Shown here: piece after piece, positions 26,888-35,186 of the stretch
Layout of the letters: each line of letters starts with the position of its first letter
Position numbering within the stretch: position 1 is the first letter of the stretch
Assembly: GCA_937891825.1 (NCBI GenBank)
Contig: CALAHN010000084.1
Location: 1 to 61,796 of the forward strand
Direction of reading: 5' to 3'
DNA length: 61,796 bases
Origin: an uncultured Alphaproteobacteria bacterium
GTDB taxonomy: Bacteria > Pseudomonadota > Alphaproteobacteria > Bin95
Translations under genes and position numbers: made by a program
The notes under the pieces: model-generated
The model's database searches: none
The model's input: the letters and a program-made list of their open reading frames with translations, nothing else
What the model was told of the DNA's origin: nothing

Positions 26888-27751
26888 TCAACATAGCCAG
26901 ACCCGGGGGGCGCGCGACGGCCGGTCCAGAACCGCGCCGCGAAACGTCCCGATGATATCCGATATTCCCTGCTTGAGCGCGCCAGCCTCGTCGCCGAGCA
27001 GCCGGGCGACCAGCAAGCCGCGCACATGGGTCGCCCCGGCGAAAGGCGAGGCGCTGGGCAGAAGCGCGCGTAACGTCTCCAGATGCGCCGCCGCGTCGGG
27101 CGCGGCATAAACGATGGTCGCAAGCGCCCGCGCGCCGGCGAAGCCCGATGGCGCTTCCAAGCTCGGCGCGCCGCCCGCGACCTGGATCGCGTCCCGCCAG
27201 ACGGGCGCTCCGGCGCGGTCGATCCGCCAGCGATCCTGCAGCTTGCCGTCCCGGAACGCCTCGCCGTGCGCTTGCCGGCCGAGCACGACGGTTTCTGCCA
27301 TCAGCAGGCGGGCATCCTCGGCCAGAGTGACCGAGATCTGGCGCTGCAACTGGGCGCCGTCGAACAGGATGGTTTCCTGAGGCAGCCATTCAAGGGTTGC
27401 GTCGGCCGCGACGTCGAGTTGGGTCGCCATCTGCGCCGGCAGGTCCAGGGCGCGGTAGATTTTTTCAGCCGCTTGCCCGGTGACGGTCGCATCCGCGCCG
27501 GGGCCGACCGAGACAGCGATCTCGAACCGGTCGCCGCCCGCGACGCCGCCGGATGTGTTGGCCAGCACGACTTCAGGCGCCGCGGCGCCCGGCCTTGGGG
27601 CCAGGAGCCGGGCAGGGCTCGCGGCATAGCGTTCGATGACCCGGGTGACAGGCCCCCGCCGTTCGAACCTGAGCCTGGCGACGCCCCGGCAGCGCTGGAG
27701 AACAGCGTCAGACGCTAAGCCGGCGTCGTACATCGCCTTCATCCAATGCAT
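26888..27751 (-). CDS. ureD: Urease accessory protein UreD
   Basis: Chaperone scaffold (UreH in Helicobacter) that binds apo-urease and channels nickel from UreG/UreF. Up to 287 residues. The family motifs [28 protein letters not shown] and [14 protein letters not shown] are in the N-terminal half, and [16 protein letters not shown] in the middle. Three ATGs (27751, 27742, 27733) could start it; all lie inside the 3' end of urtE, so the overlap is 26-44 bases and the true start is unresolved. This overlap physically joins the urea transporter and urease gene sets into one transcription unit. Confidence 0.94.
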   Translation of the reverse strand: MHWMKAMYDAGLASDAVLQRCRGVARLRFERRGPVTRVIERYAASPARLLAPRPGAAAPEVVLANTSGGVAGGDRFEIAVSVGPGADATVTGQAAEKIYRALDLPAQMATQLDVAADATLEWLPQETILFDGAQLQRQISVTLAEDARLLMAETVVLGRQAHGEAFRDGKLQDRWRIDRAGAPVWRDAIQVAGGAPSLEAPSGFAGARALATIVYAAPDAAAHLETLRALLPSASPFAGATHVRGLLVARLLGDEAGALKQGISDIIGTFRGAVLDRPSRAPRVWLC

Positions 27752-28403
27752 CTGGGGCGCCCGCCATCACGACCTCGCCCCGGTCCATGACAACATACTG
27801 GTCCGCGAGTTCCTTGGCGAAGTCGAAATACTGTTCGACCAGCAGGATCGCCATGTCGCCCTTTGCCGCGAGCGCCTGGATCGCCGCGCCGATCTGCTTG
27901 ATGATCGAGGGCTGGATGCCTTCCGTCGGTTCGTCGAGCGCCAGGAGACGCGGGCGCATGACCAGCGCCCGCCCGATAGCGAGCTGTTGCTGCTGGCCGC
28001 CGGACAGGTCGCCGCCGCGGCGGCCCAGCATGTCCTTCAGTACGGGAAACAGGTCGAAGATTTCGCTGGGGATGGTCCGCTGGCCGCGCGGCAGCATGCC
28101 GAAGCCGGTTTTCAGGTTTTCCTCGACGGTCAACAGCGGGAAGATTTCGCGGCCCTGCGGCACGATGGCGATGCCGGCGCGCGCCCGGTCCGACGCCCCA
28201 AGCTTCACGATATCCTTGCCTTCCCAGAGGATTTCGCCGTTTCGCGTCGCCGCGTGGCCGACGACGCCGCGGATCAGACTGCTCTTGCCGACGCCGTTCC
28301 GCCCCAGCACGCAGGTGACTTCGCCTTTCTTCGCGGTCAGCGAGACGCCTTTCAGCACCTGGCTCGCGCCATAGAACAGGTCGATGTGATTGACGGTCAG
28401 CAT
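27708..28403 (-). CDS. urtE: Urea ABC transporter ATP-binding protein UrtE
   Basis: LivF-type ATPase of the high-affinity urea importer, 231 residues. Walker A is GRNGVGKSS, the signature LSGGQQQQLAIGRAL, and Walker B LLALDEPTEGIQPS, the last being the form typical of UrtE. The ATG at 28403 begins MLTVNHIDLFYGASQVLKG, the family N-terminus. It follows urtD by five bases and its 3' end is overlapped by ureD. Together with UrtD it energises the UrtBC permease. Confidence 0.96.
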   Translation of the reverse strand: MLTVNHIDLFYGASQVLKGVSLTAKKGEVTCVLGRNGVGKSSLIRGVVGHAATRNGEILWEGKDIVKLGASDRARAGIAIVPQGREIFPLLTVEENLKTGFGMLPRGQRTIPSEIFDLFPVLKDMLGRRGGDLSGGQQQQLAIGRALVMRPRLLALDEPTEGIQPSIIKQIGAAIQALAAKGDMAILLVEQYFDFAKELADQYVVMDRGEVVMAGAPDALDEGDVRRRLSV

Positions 28404-28408
28404 GATCC

Positions 28409-29170
28409 TTAGCGCCCCAGATAGACTTCGATGACCGCTTCGTCGGCGGAAACGGCGTCGAGCGTGCCTTCGGCGAGCACGGAGCCTTCGTGCAGCGCCG
28501 TGACCTTGCAATCGAGCGCGCGCACGAACTCCATGTCATGCTCCACGACGACCACGGCGCGGTCGCCGCCGGAAATGCGCTTCAGCATCTCGGCCGTCTG
28601 CATGGTCTCTGCGTCGGTCATCCCGGCGGCAGGCTCGTCGATCAGCAACACGTCGGGGTCCTGGGCTAGCACCATCCCGATTTCGAGCCATTGCTTCTGG
28701 CCGTGGCTTAGAAGCCCGGCGCGGTCGGCGGCCCGGTCGGCGAGGCCGATCTCCGCCAGGATACTGTCGATGCGGGCGCGCTGGTCGGCGCTCATGCGGG
28801 CGAACAGCGAATAGCGCGCGCGGCGGTCGCATTTCAGCGCCAGCTCCAGGTTCTCAAAGACCGTGTGGCTTTCGAAGACTGTCGGGCGCTGGAATTTCCG
28901 GCCGACCCCGAGGCTGGCGATCGCCGCCTCGTCGAGCTTGGTCAGATCGTGTCGCCCATGCAGGAAGACCTCGCCGGAATCGGGGCGGGTCTTGCCGGTG
29001 ATGACATCCATCATGGTCGATTTGCCGGCGCCGTTCGGGCCGATGACGGCGCGGAGCTCCCCCGGCTCCAGAAACAGGCTGAGCTCGTTCAGCGCCCGAA
29101 AGCCGTCAAAGGAGACGGTCACGCCGCTGACATACAGGATGGCGTTGGTCAGTCTGGGGCTGTCAATCAT
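28409..29170 (-). CDS. urtD: Urea ABC transporter ATP-binding protein UrtD
   Basis: LivG-type ATPase of the urea importer, 253 residues. Walker A GPNGAGKST, the unusual signature LSHGQKQWLEIGMVL found in UrtD proteins, and Walker B VLLIDEPAAGMTDAET are all visible. The N-terminal strand ILYVSGVTVSFDGFRALNEL is typical. It overlaps the urtC stop by eight bases, and urtE starts five bases beyond its stop. Confidence 0.96.
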   Translation of the reverse strand: MIDSPRLTNAILYVSGVTVSFDGFRALNELSLFLEPGELRAVIGPNGAGKSTMMDVITGKTRPDSGEVFLHGRHDLTKLDEAAIASLGVGRKFQRPTVFESHTVFENLELALKCDRRARYSLFARMSADQRARIDSILAEIGLADRAADRAGLLSHGQKQWLEIGMVLAQDPDVLLIDEPAAGMTDAETMQTAEMLKRISGGDRAVVVVEHDMEFVRALDCKVTALHEGSVLAEGTLDAVSADEAVIEVYLGR

Positions 29171-30290
29171 CGCCTGCCTCCATGGTCGGCGCAGAGCCGG
29201 TCGGTTTGCGTCTTGGGCGTTTCGCCATCAGGTCCCCCATCACCCCAAGCACGCCCTTCGGGAAGAAGAGGGTGACGGCGATAAAGAGGCCGCCGAGCGC
29301 GAACAGCCAGAGTTCGGGGATCGCGCCCGTCAAATAGGTCTTGGCGTAGTTGACCAAGACTGCGCCCAGGGCGGCGCCGACCAAGGTGCCCCGGCCGCCG
29401 ACGGCGACCCAGACGATGATCTCGATCGAGTTCGCCGGCTGGAATTCGCTTGGGTTGATGATGCCGACCTGGGGCGTGTAGAGCGCCCCCGCCACGCCCG
29501 CGATCATCGCCGAGACGACGAAGGCGAACAGCTTGTAGTGCTCGACACGGTACCCGACAAACCGGGCGCGGGATTCCGCATCGCGGACGGCGATCAGCAC
29601 GCGGCCATATTTGGAGGTCGTCATCCAGCGGCAGAGGAGGTAGCCCAGCGCCAACGCCAGCGCCGAGGCCAGCATCAGGCCGGCGCGGGTGGCGTCCGCC
29701 TGCAGGTCGAGGCCGAGAAAGGTCTTGAAGTCGGTCAGGCCGTTATTGCCGCCGAAGCCCATATCGTTCCGGAAGAACGCCAGCATCAGCGCGAACGTCA
29801 TCGCCTGGCTGATGATCGACAGATAGACGCCGGTGACGCGGCTGCGGAAGGCGAACCAGCCGAACAGAAAGGCCAGCAGGCCCGGCGCCGCCATGCACAT
29901 GATGATCGCGAACAACGGACTGTCCGACCCCATCCAGTACCAGGGCAGTTCCTGCCAGTTCAGGAAGACCATGAAATCCGGCAGGTCCGGGTTGCCGTAA
30001 ACGCCCCGGTCGCCGATCTCCCGCATCAGGTGCATGCCCATGGCATAGCCGCCAAGTGCGAAGAACGCCCCATGCCCCAGGCTGAGAATGCCCGCATAGC
30101 CCCAGATCAGGTCGACGGAGAGCGCGAGCAGCGCGTAACACAGATATTTGCCGATCAGCGAGATCATGTAGTTCGGCACATGCACGGGCGAGCCGACCGG
30201 CGCCAGGGCGTTCAGCATCACCGCCCCGACCGAGATCACGATCAGGATCGTCAGGAAAATCCGGCCCTTGCCGTCAATCAGGTTCAGCAT
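29163..30290 (-). CDS. urtC: Urea ABC transporter permease UrtC
   Basis: LivM-type permease, 375 residues with about ten membrane segments. The stretch LLALSVDLIWGYAGILSLGHGAFFALGGYAMGMHLM is a UrtC signature, and the FMVFLNWQELPWYW periplasmic loop is also characteristic. The EAA-like coupling region is RVLIAVRDAESRARFVGY. It forms the membrane channel with UrtB, three bases after the urtB stop, and overlaps urtD. Confidence 0.96.
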   Translation of the reverse strand: MLNLIDGKGRIFLTILIVISVGAVMLNALAPVGSPVHVPNYMISLIGKYLCYALLALSVDLIWGYAGILSLGHGAFFALGGYAMGMHLMREIGDRGVYGNPDLPDFMVFLNWQELPWYWMGSDSPLFAIIMCMAAPGLLAFLFGWFAFRSRVTGVYLSIISQAMTFALMLAFFRNDMGFGGNNGLTDFKTFLGLDLQADATRAGLMLASALALALGYLLCRWMTTSKYGRVLIAVRDAESRARFVGYRVEHYKLFAFVVSAMIAGVAGALYTPQVGIINPSEFQPANSIEIIVWVAVGGRGTLVGAALGAVLVNYAKTYLTGAIPELWLFALGGLFIAVTLFFPKGVLGVMGDLMAKRPRRKPTGSAPTMEAGDD

Positions 30291-30293
30291 GGC

Positions 30294-31958
30294 CTAGTTC
30301 TCCACCGCACGGCCCTTGAGGGCGAACAGACCCCGCGGGCGCTTCTGGATGAAGAGGATGATCGCGACGAGCACGAAGATCTTGGCCAGCACCGCGCCGG
30401 AGACCGGCTCTAGGAACTTGTTGGCGACGCCTAGGCTCAATGCCCCGACCAGCGTGCCCCAGAGATTGCCGACGCCGCCGAACACCACCACCATGAAACT
30501 GTCGATGATGTAGGCTTGGCCGAGATTGGGGCTGACATTGTCGATCTGGCTGAGGGCGACCCCCGCCATGCCGGCGACGCCGGATCCCAGCCCGAAGGTC
30601 AGGGCGTCGACCCGGCCGGAGCGAATGCCCATGCTGTCGGCCATCCGGCGGTTCTGGGTGACGGCGCGCATTTCCAGGCCCATGGAGGTGAAGCGGATCA
30701 AGGCCCAGACCGCGGCGAGCACGGCAAGCGCGAAGACGATGATCCAGATCCGGTTGTAGGTCAGCAGCACGCCGCCTGCGAGTTCGATCGAGCCGCTCAT
30801 CCAGTCGGGATTGCCGACCTCGCGGTTGGTCGGGCCGAAGATCGAGCGGATCGCCTGCTGCAGGATCAACGAGACGCCCCAGGTCGCGAGCAGCGTCTCC
30901 AACGGGCGCCCGTAGAGCCAGCGGATGACCGAGCGCTCGAGCAGGATGCCGAGCAGGCCCGCCGTCAGGAAGGAGGCGGGGACCGCGACGGCGAGCGACA
31001 GGCCGAAATACTCGGGCGCGGACGTGCGGAACACTTCCTGGATGACGAAGGTGACATAGGCCCCGATCATCACCATCTCGCCGTGCGCCATGTTGATGAC
31101 GCCCATGACGCCGAAGGTGATGGCGAGGCCGATGGCGGCCAGCAGCAGCACCGAACCAAGGCTCAGGCCCTGAAAGATCGAGCCAAGGGCTTGATAGTAG
31201 AACAGGCGGTCTTCCAGATCGTCGAGCGCGTCGACGGCGGCCTCGCGGACGGCGGCCTCTGCTTCAGCTTCCCCGGCGAGGCGGGAAAGGATGGCGCGGG
31301 CTTCGGAGGCGTCGCTCTGGCGCAGCAGTTCAACGGCCGCGAGCCGGTCGACGACCGGAGCGTCGGCCCGGCTGTTGATGACGGCGAGCGCAAGGCTCAT
31401 CGCCGTTTTGACTTTCGCATCCTGCTCGCCTGCGAGCGCCTTTTCCAGCGTCGGCCGGAGCTCGGGGTCGGGGGATTTCTGCAAGGCGTTGGCGGCGGCG
31501 AGCCGAAGCGCGGCATCGGGATGGGTCAGGTTCAGGCCGCCCATGACGCCTCGGATCAGGCGCCGCAGCATATTGTTGACGCGGATCTTGTCGAGAGCGG
31601 CGGCGGGCGCCGCGCCAAGCTTTGCGTTTGTCAGCGGGTCGGTCAGTTCATAGGCGTCGCCAGCGCTCTTCGCGATGACGATGCGCTTGTCGTCCAGCCG
31701 GACGTAGAGGTCGCCGTTCATCATCGCCGCCAGGATCTGTGCGGCTTGCGGCTCGCCCGATGCGGCGAGCGCTTCCACGCCCTGGCCGCGCTTCGTGGCG
31801 GAGCTTTCGGTCAGGAGGAGGAGGGCGGCGTCGCGGTCGGCGGGGCCGGCGGCCGCAGGCTGAATGCTCCAGAAGGCTGCGAGCAAAATTGCGATCAGGA
31901 ACCCTGCGGCAAGCCCGGGGCGACTGGTGGCGGTGGATCTTGCTGATACAGGCGGCAA
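30294..31958 (-). CDS. urtB: Urea ABC transporter permease UrtB
   Basis: LivH-type permease, 554 residues. It is longer than LivH because of the N-terminal extension typical of UrtB: a hydrophobic anchor/signal at about 14-38, then roughly 200 residues of helical repeats (DAALLLLTESSATKRGQGVEAL, PDAALRLAAANALQKS) predicted to be periplasmic. The permease part starts near residue 245 (IFQGLSLGSVLLLAAIGLAITFGVMGVINMAHGEMVMIGAY). Cytoplasmic coupling is at AVTQNRRMADSMGI. It is separated from urtA by a terminator-like hairpin and a 99-base gap. Confidence 0.96.
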   Translation of the reverse strand: MPPVSARSTATSRPGLAAGFLIAILLAAFWSIQPAAAGPADRDAALLLLTESSATKRGQGVEALAASGEPQAAQILAAMMNGDLYVRLDDKRIVIAKSAGDAYELTDPLTNAKLGAAPAAALDKIRVNNMLRRLIRGVMGGLNLTHPDAALRLAAANALQKSPDPELRPTLEKALAGEQDAKVKTAMSLALAVINSRADAPVVDRLAAVELLRQSDASEARAILSRLAGEAEAEAAVREAAVDALDDLEDRLFYYQALGSIFQGLSLGSVLLLAAIGLAITFGVMGVINMAHGEMVMIGAYVTFVIQEVFRTSAPEYFGLSLAVAVPASFLTAGLLGILLERSVIRWLYGRPLETLLATWGVSLILQQAIRSIFGPTNREVGNPDWMSGSIELAGGVLLTYNRIWIIVFALAVLAAVWALIRFTSMGLEMRAVTQNRRMADSMGIRSGRVDALTFGLGSGVAGMAGVALSQIDNVSPNLGQAYIIDSFMVVVFGGVGNLWGTLVGALSLGVANKFLEPVSGAVLAKIFVLVAIILFIQKRPRGLFALKGRAVEN

Positions 31959-31997
31959 CGTCTCAATCCTGAAATGCGCGACTGAAGAAACTGAGCG

Positions 31998-32034
31998 AAA
32001 AAAAGGGGCGCAACCGGCTGGCAGCTGCGCCCCT
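31998..32034 (-). terminator. Attenuator-type intrinsic terminator after urtA
   Basis: Read on the - strand, AGGGGCGCA (complement of 32026-32034) pairs perfectly with TGCGCCCCT (complement of 32004-32012). The stem is 9 bp with a 13-base loop, followed directly by a seven-T run (31998-32004). It lies between urtA and urtB inside the operon, so it probably allows partial read-through and sets UrtA in excess of the membrane components. Confidence 0.7.
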
Positions 32035-32057
32035 CTCCATTCGCGTCGGGGCGAGGT

Positions 32058-33350
32058 CTAGTAACGTGCGTACTTCGGCGCTTCGCAGTTGCCGCAGACC
32101 CACGGATAGGTCCAGTCGGCGGTCAGCTTCGCGCTTTCCGGAATGAAGTCGGACCAGGCGTCGCCGATGACCGGGCCGCTCGTCTTCCACACCGTTTCGA
32201 ACTGGCCATCTTCCTGGATTTCGCCGATTAGAACCGGCTTGGAGAGATGGTGGTTCGTGTGCATCACGGCCTTGGAGCCGGTCAGGGAGGTGACGGTCTG
32301 GCCGTACATTGCCTGACGCACGGCGTCGACGTCGGTCGTGCCGGCCTGTTCAACGGCCTGCACCCACATCTGGAAGCCGATGTAATGGGCTTCCATCGGG
32401 TCGTTCGACACGCGCTTGTCGTTCTTCGTGAAGGCCTGCCACTTCTTGATGAAGGCGGCGTTCTCGGGCGTTTCGACGGACATGAAGTAGTTCCACGCGG
32501 CCAGATGGCCGACGAGGGGCTTCGTGTCGATGCCGGCGAGTTCTTCCTCGCCGACGGAGAAGGCTACGACCGGCAGGTCTTCGGCCTTGACGCCCTGGTT
32601 CGCCAATTCCTTGTAGAACGGCACGTTCGCGTCGCCATTGATCGTGGAGACGACAGCGGTCTTCTTGCCCTGGGAGGCGAACGCCTTCACGTTGGCGACG
32701 ATGGTCTGCCAGTCGGAATGACCGAAGGGCGTGTATTCTTCCATGATGTCCGCATCCGCAACGCCTTTGGCGTTCAGGAAGGCCCGCAGGATCTTGTTGG
32801 TCGTGCGGGGATAGACGTAGTCGGTGCCGAGCAGGGCGAAGCGCGTCGCGCCGCCGCCGTCCGCGCTCATCAGATATTCGACGGCCGGGATCGCCTGCTG
32901 GTTCGGCGCGGCGCCGGTGTAGAACACGTTGCGGGAGGATTCTTCGCCTTCGTACTGCACGGGATAGAACAGCATGCTGTTCAGCTCTTCGAAGACCGGC
33001 AGAACCGATTTCCGGCTGACCGAGGTCCAGCAACCGAACACGACGGAGACCTTATCTTTCGCGATCAGTTCGCGGGCTTTTTCGGCGAACAGCGGCCAGT
33101 TCGAGGCCGGATCGACGACGACGGCTTCAAGCTGCTTGCCAAGGAGGCCGCCTTTCTTGTTCTGCTCGTCGATCAGCATCAACATGGCGTCCTTCAGCGT
33201 CGTTTCGCTGATCGCCATGGTCCCGGAAAGCGAATGCAGAATGCCGACCTTGATCGTATCCGCTGCAAAGCTGATGCTGGACGCCGTTACGGCGCCGGCA
33301 AACAGACCCGCCTGGACGACGCGTCCGAGGCCTTTTTTTGTGATGCGCAT
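32058..33350 (-). CDS. urtA: Urea ABC transporter substrate-binding protein UrtA
   Basis: Periplasmic urea receptor, 430 residues. Sec signal peptide MRITKKGLGRVVQAGLFAGA..., with a cut likely after SFA at residue 29. The mature start DTIKVGILHSLSGTMAISE, VVFGCWTSVSRKSVLPVFEE and LLFYPVQYEGEE-like sequence (here MLFYPVQYEGEE) identify UrtA rather than an amino-acid receptor. It ends with WTYPWVCGNCEAPKYARY, containing the CxxC-like pair seen in this family. It is the first gene of the urt-ure block, preceded by a sigma-54 promoter and a GAGAAG ribosome site. Confidence 0.97.
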   Translation of the reverse strand: MRITKKGLGRVVQAGLFAGAVTASSISFAADTIKVGILHSLSGTMAISETTLKDAMLMLIDEQNKKGGLLGKQLEAVVVDPASNWPLFAEKARELIAKDKVSVVFGCWTSVSRKSVLPVFEELNSMLFYPVQYEGEESSRNVFYTGAAPNQQAIPAVEYLMSADGGGATRFALLGTDYVYPRTTNKILRAFLNAKGVADADIMEEYTPFGHSDWQTIVANVKAFASQGKKTAVVSTINGDANVPFYKELANQGVKAEDLPVVAFSVGEEELAGIDTKPLVGHLAAWNYFMSVETPENAAFIKKWQAFTKNDKRVSNDPMEAHYIGFQMWVQAVEQAGTTDVDAVRQAMYGQTVTSLTGSKAVMHTNHHLSKPVLIGEIQEDGQFETVWKTSGPVIGDAWSDFIPESAKLTADWTYPWVCGNCEAPKYARY

Positions 33351-33393
33351 GCTCTAACTTCTCACTTTGGCGTGTTGCACAGGCTTTGGCGTC

Positions 33394-33408
33394 GCAAGCG
33401 CCGTGCCA
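33394..33408 (-). promoter_or_regulatory. Sigma-54 (RpoN) promoter of the urt-ure operon
   Basis: On the - strand the sequence TGGCACGGCGCTTGC matches the RpoN consensus TGGCAC-N5-TTGC exactly, with the GG and GC dinucleotides in the obligatory -24/-12 spacing. The predicted start would be near 33382, giving an approximately 30-base leader before urtA (ATG at 33350). The rest of the 313-base gap (33351-33663) contains an AT-rich stretch at 33467-33513 that may hold activator or bending sites, and also the upstream region of the divergent SDR gene; I cannot define an NtrC site there with confidence. Confidence 0.78.
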
Positions 33409-33663
33409 AAGATTGCGGGCCCAGCCGACGGTCGGGATTCCGGCTTGCAGCAACGCATTTGCCCACTTGATTAAAAAGTGCGCAGTTTGTTGTATGATTA
33501 AATTTTATGCACAACTGGCCGGCCTCGCGTCTATTATTTGGGCGCCGCAGGGCTGCTTCGTCGGCTCCCGTTATCGGCCGCAGCGCTGGCCGCGTCGGGC
33601 TGGCGACCGCTTCGCATCGTGGCGTAGACTTCTGTCTTTCCACATTCTGGCAGGAACACGCTC

Positions 33664-34386
33664 ATGGCCGACTATGCCCTCGTAACCGGCGCCGCCCGCA
33701 ATATCGGCCGCGCCATCGCAACCCGATTGAAAGCGGACGGCTACAAGGTGGTGATGCTCGACATCGTCGATCCGGAAGACCCGTCGCTCGGCGAGTTCCG
33801 GCGCGTAGACCTGTCGCGGCCGGCCGACACCGCCCAGGCCATGGCGTGGGCGCTCGACCGCGGGCCGATCACCCGCGTCGTCAATTGCGCCGGCATCGTC
33901 GCCACCCATGATGTGGAGGATGTCGAGACCGAGACCTTCGACAAGGTCATGGCGGTCAATGTCCGGTCCTATATAGAGGTGATGCAGGCGGTCACGCCGG
34001 GCATGAAGGCGGAAGGGTTCGGCCGCGTCGTGAATATCGCCAGTCGTTCGGCGCTGGGCGCGGCGCGGCAGACGGTCTATGCGGCGAGCAAGGCCGCGGT
34101 CGTCGGCCTGACCAAAAGCTGGGCCGAGGAGCTTGGCCCCCATGGCATCACCGTCAACGCCGTCGGTCCCGGCCCGATCGAAACGGAAATGCTGCATGCG
34201 GTCTATGGCAAGGACAGTCCCGCCTATGACGCTTACCGCAAGCGCATTCCGTTGCAGCGCTTCGGTACGCCGGACGACATCGCGAACGGCGTCAGCTTCT
34301 TCCTGGACGAACGCTCGAGCTTCGTGACGGGGCAGGTGCTGTTCATTTGCGGCGGCGTAACGATCGGCCGAGCCAACGCCACCTGA
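33664..34386 (+). CDS. SDR-family NAD(P)-dependent oxidoreductase
   Basis: A 240-residue classical short-chain dehydrogenase. The cofactor motif TGAARNIGRAIA is at about 8-19, followed by the NCAGIVA strand. The catalytic Tyr-Lys pair is in VYAASKAAVVGL, with the Ser in NIASRSAL. VGPGPIETEM is the post-catalytic loop. Asp37 at the end of strand 2 (VVMLDIVD) suggests NAD preference. It is divergent from urtA and converges with a second SDR nine bases away. The substrate is not evident; 3-oxoacyl reductase-like or sugar dehydrogenase activity are both possible. Confidence 0.9.
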   Translation: MADYALVTGAARNIGRAIATRLKADGYKVVMLDIVDPEDPSLGEFRRVDLSRPADTAQAMAWALDRGPITRVVNCAGIVATHDVEDVETETFDKVMAVNVRSYIEVMQAVTPGMKAEGFGRVVNIASRSALGAARQTVYAASKAAVVGLTKSWAEELGPHGITVNAVGPGPIETEMLHAVYGKDSPAYDAYRKRIPLQRFGTPDDIANGVSFFLDERSSFVTGQVLFICGGVTIGRANAT

Positions 34387-34395
34387 GCCAATTCC

Positions 34396-35145
34396 TTAAA
34401 CGTGCTGGCCGCCATTGATGTGGACCTCGGCGCCGTTCACATAGGAGGCGGCGCTGGTGCACAGGAAATAGATGGTGGCCGCCACTTCTTCGGGCGTGCC
34501 GAGACGGCGCATCGGGATTTCCCGCTCGACTAGTTCGTCGGTGCCGGGGGAGAGGATCGATGTGTCGATCTCGCCGGGAGCGATGGCGTTGACGCGGACG
34601 CCGCGCGCGCCGAATTCCGCCGCCATTTCCCGCGTTAGCGCCGCGAGCGCCGCCTTCGAGGTCGCGTAGGCGACGCCGGCGAATGGGTGGACGCGCGTCC
34701 CGGCGATCGAGGTGACGTTCAGGATCGTCCCCTTGGCGGCGGTCAATTCCTCGATCAGGCCCTGGCCGAGCAAGGCGACGGAGAAGAAGTTGACGGCGAA
34801 GACCTGCGACCATGTCGCGTAGTCGGTATCGAGCACCCCAAGCCTGGCGCCGCCCGGCCCCTTGGGCGAGATCGCGGCATTGTTGACCATGGCTTCCAGC
34901 CGGCCTTCCGGCAGTTTCGCCCGGATTGCGTCGATTGCGGCGGGCAAGCTCGCCAGGTCGGCCAGATCGAGCTGGATATGGTTATCGCGCCCGCCGTCCC
35001 AGGGGCAATCCTCGGAAAAGGCATGGCGGGAAACGGTCAGCACCCGCCACCCGGCAGCGCCGAATCGTTTGACGGCCGCATGCCCGATGCCCCGGCTGGC
35101 GCCGGTCAGCAGCAGCGTGCGTGTGGGTTGATTGGCGAGCGCCAT
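34396..35145 (-). CDS. SDR-family oxidoreductase
   Basis: A 249-residue classical SDR. TGASRGIGHAAVKRFG is the nucleotide-binding motif, NNAAIS the structural NNAG variant, and VAYATSKAALAALT holds the catalytic Tyr and Lys, with Ser in NVTSIAG. APGEIDTSILSPGTDE forms the substrate lid. The ATG at 35145 is favoured because a GGAGG site lies just upstream; a further in-frame ATG at 35190 would overlap the flavin monooxygenase gene. It is 41 bases downstream of that monooxygenase and likely cotranscribed with it. Confidence 0.9.
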   Translation of the reverse strand: MALANQPTRTLLLTGASRGIGHAAVKRFGAAGWRVLTVSRHAFSEDCPWDGGRDNHIQLDLADLASLPAAIDAIRAKLPEGRLEAMVNNAAISPKGPGGARLGVLDTDYATWSQVFAVNFFSVALLGQGLIEELTAAKGTILNVTSIAGTRVHPFAGVAYATSKAALAALTREMAAEFGARGVRVNAIAPGEIDTSILSPGTDELVEREIPMRRLGTPEEVAATIYFLCTSAASYVNGAEVHINGGQHV

Positions 35146-35186
35146 GGGGCGGACCTCCGAATAAGGTGCATCTGGGTTCGATACTC

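Noticed and set aside
33467-33513. AT-rich stretch read as an NtrC or IHF site upstream of urtA
   Set aside because: Neither the NtrC dyad nor the IHF consensus is matched well; only the RpoN -24/-12 element is clear.
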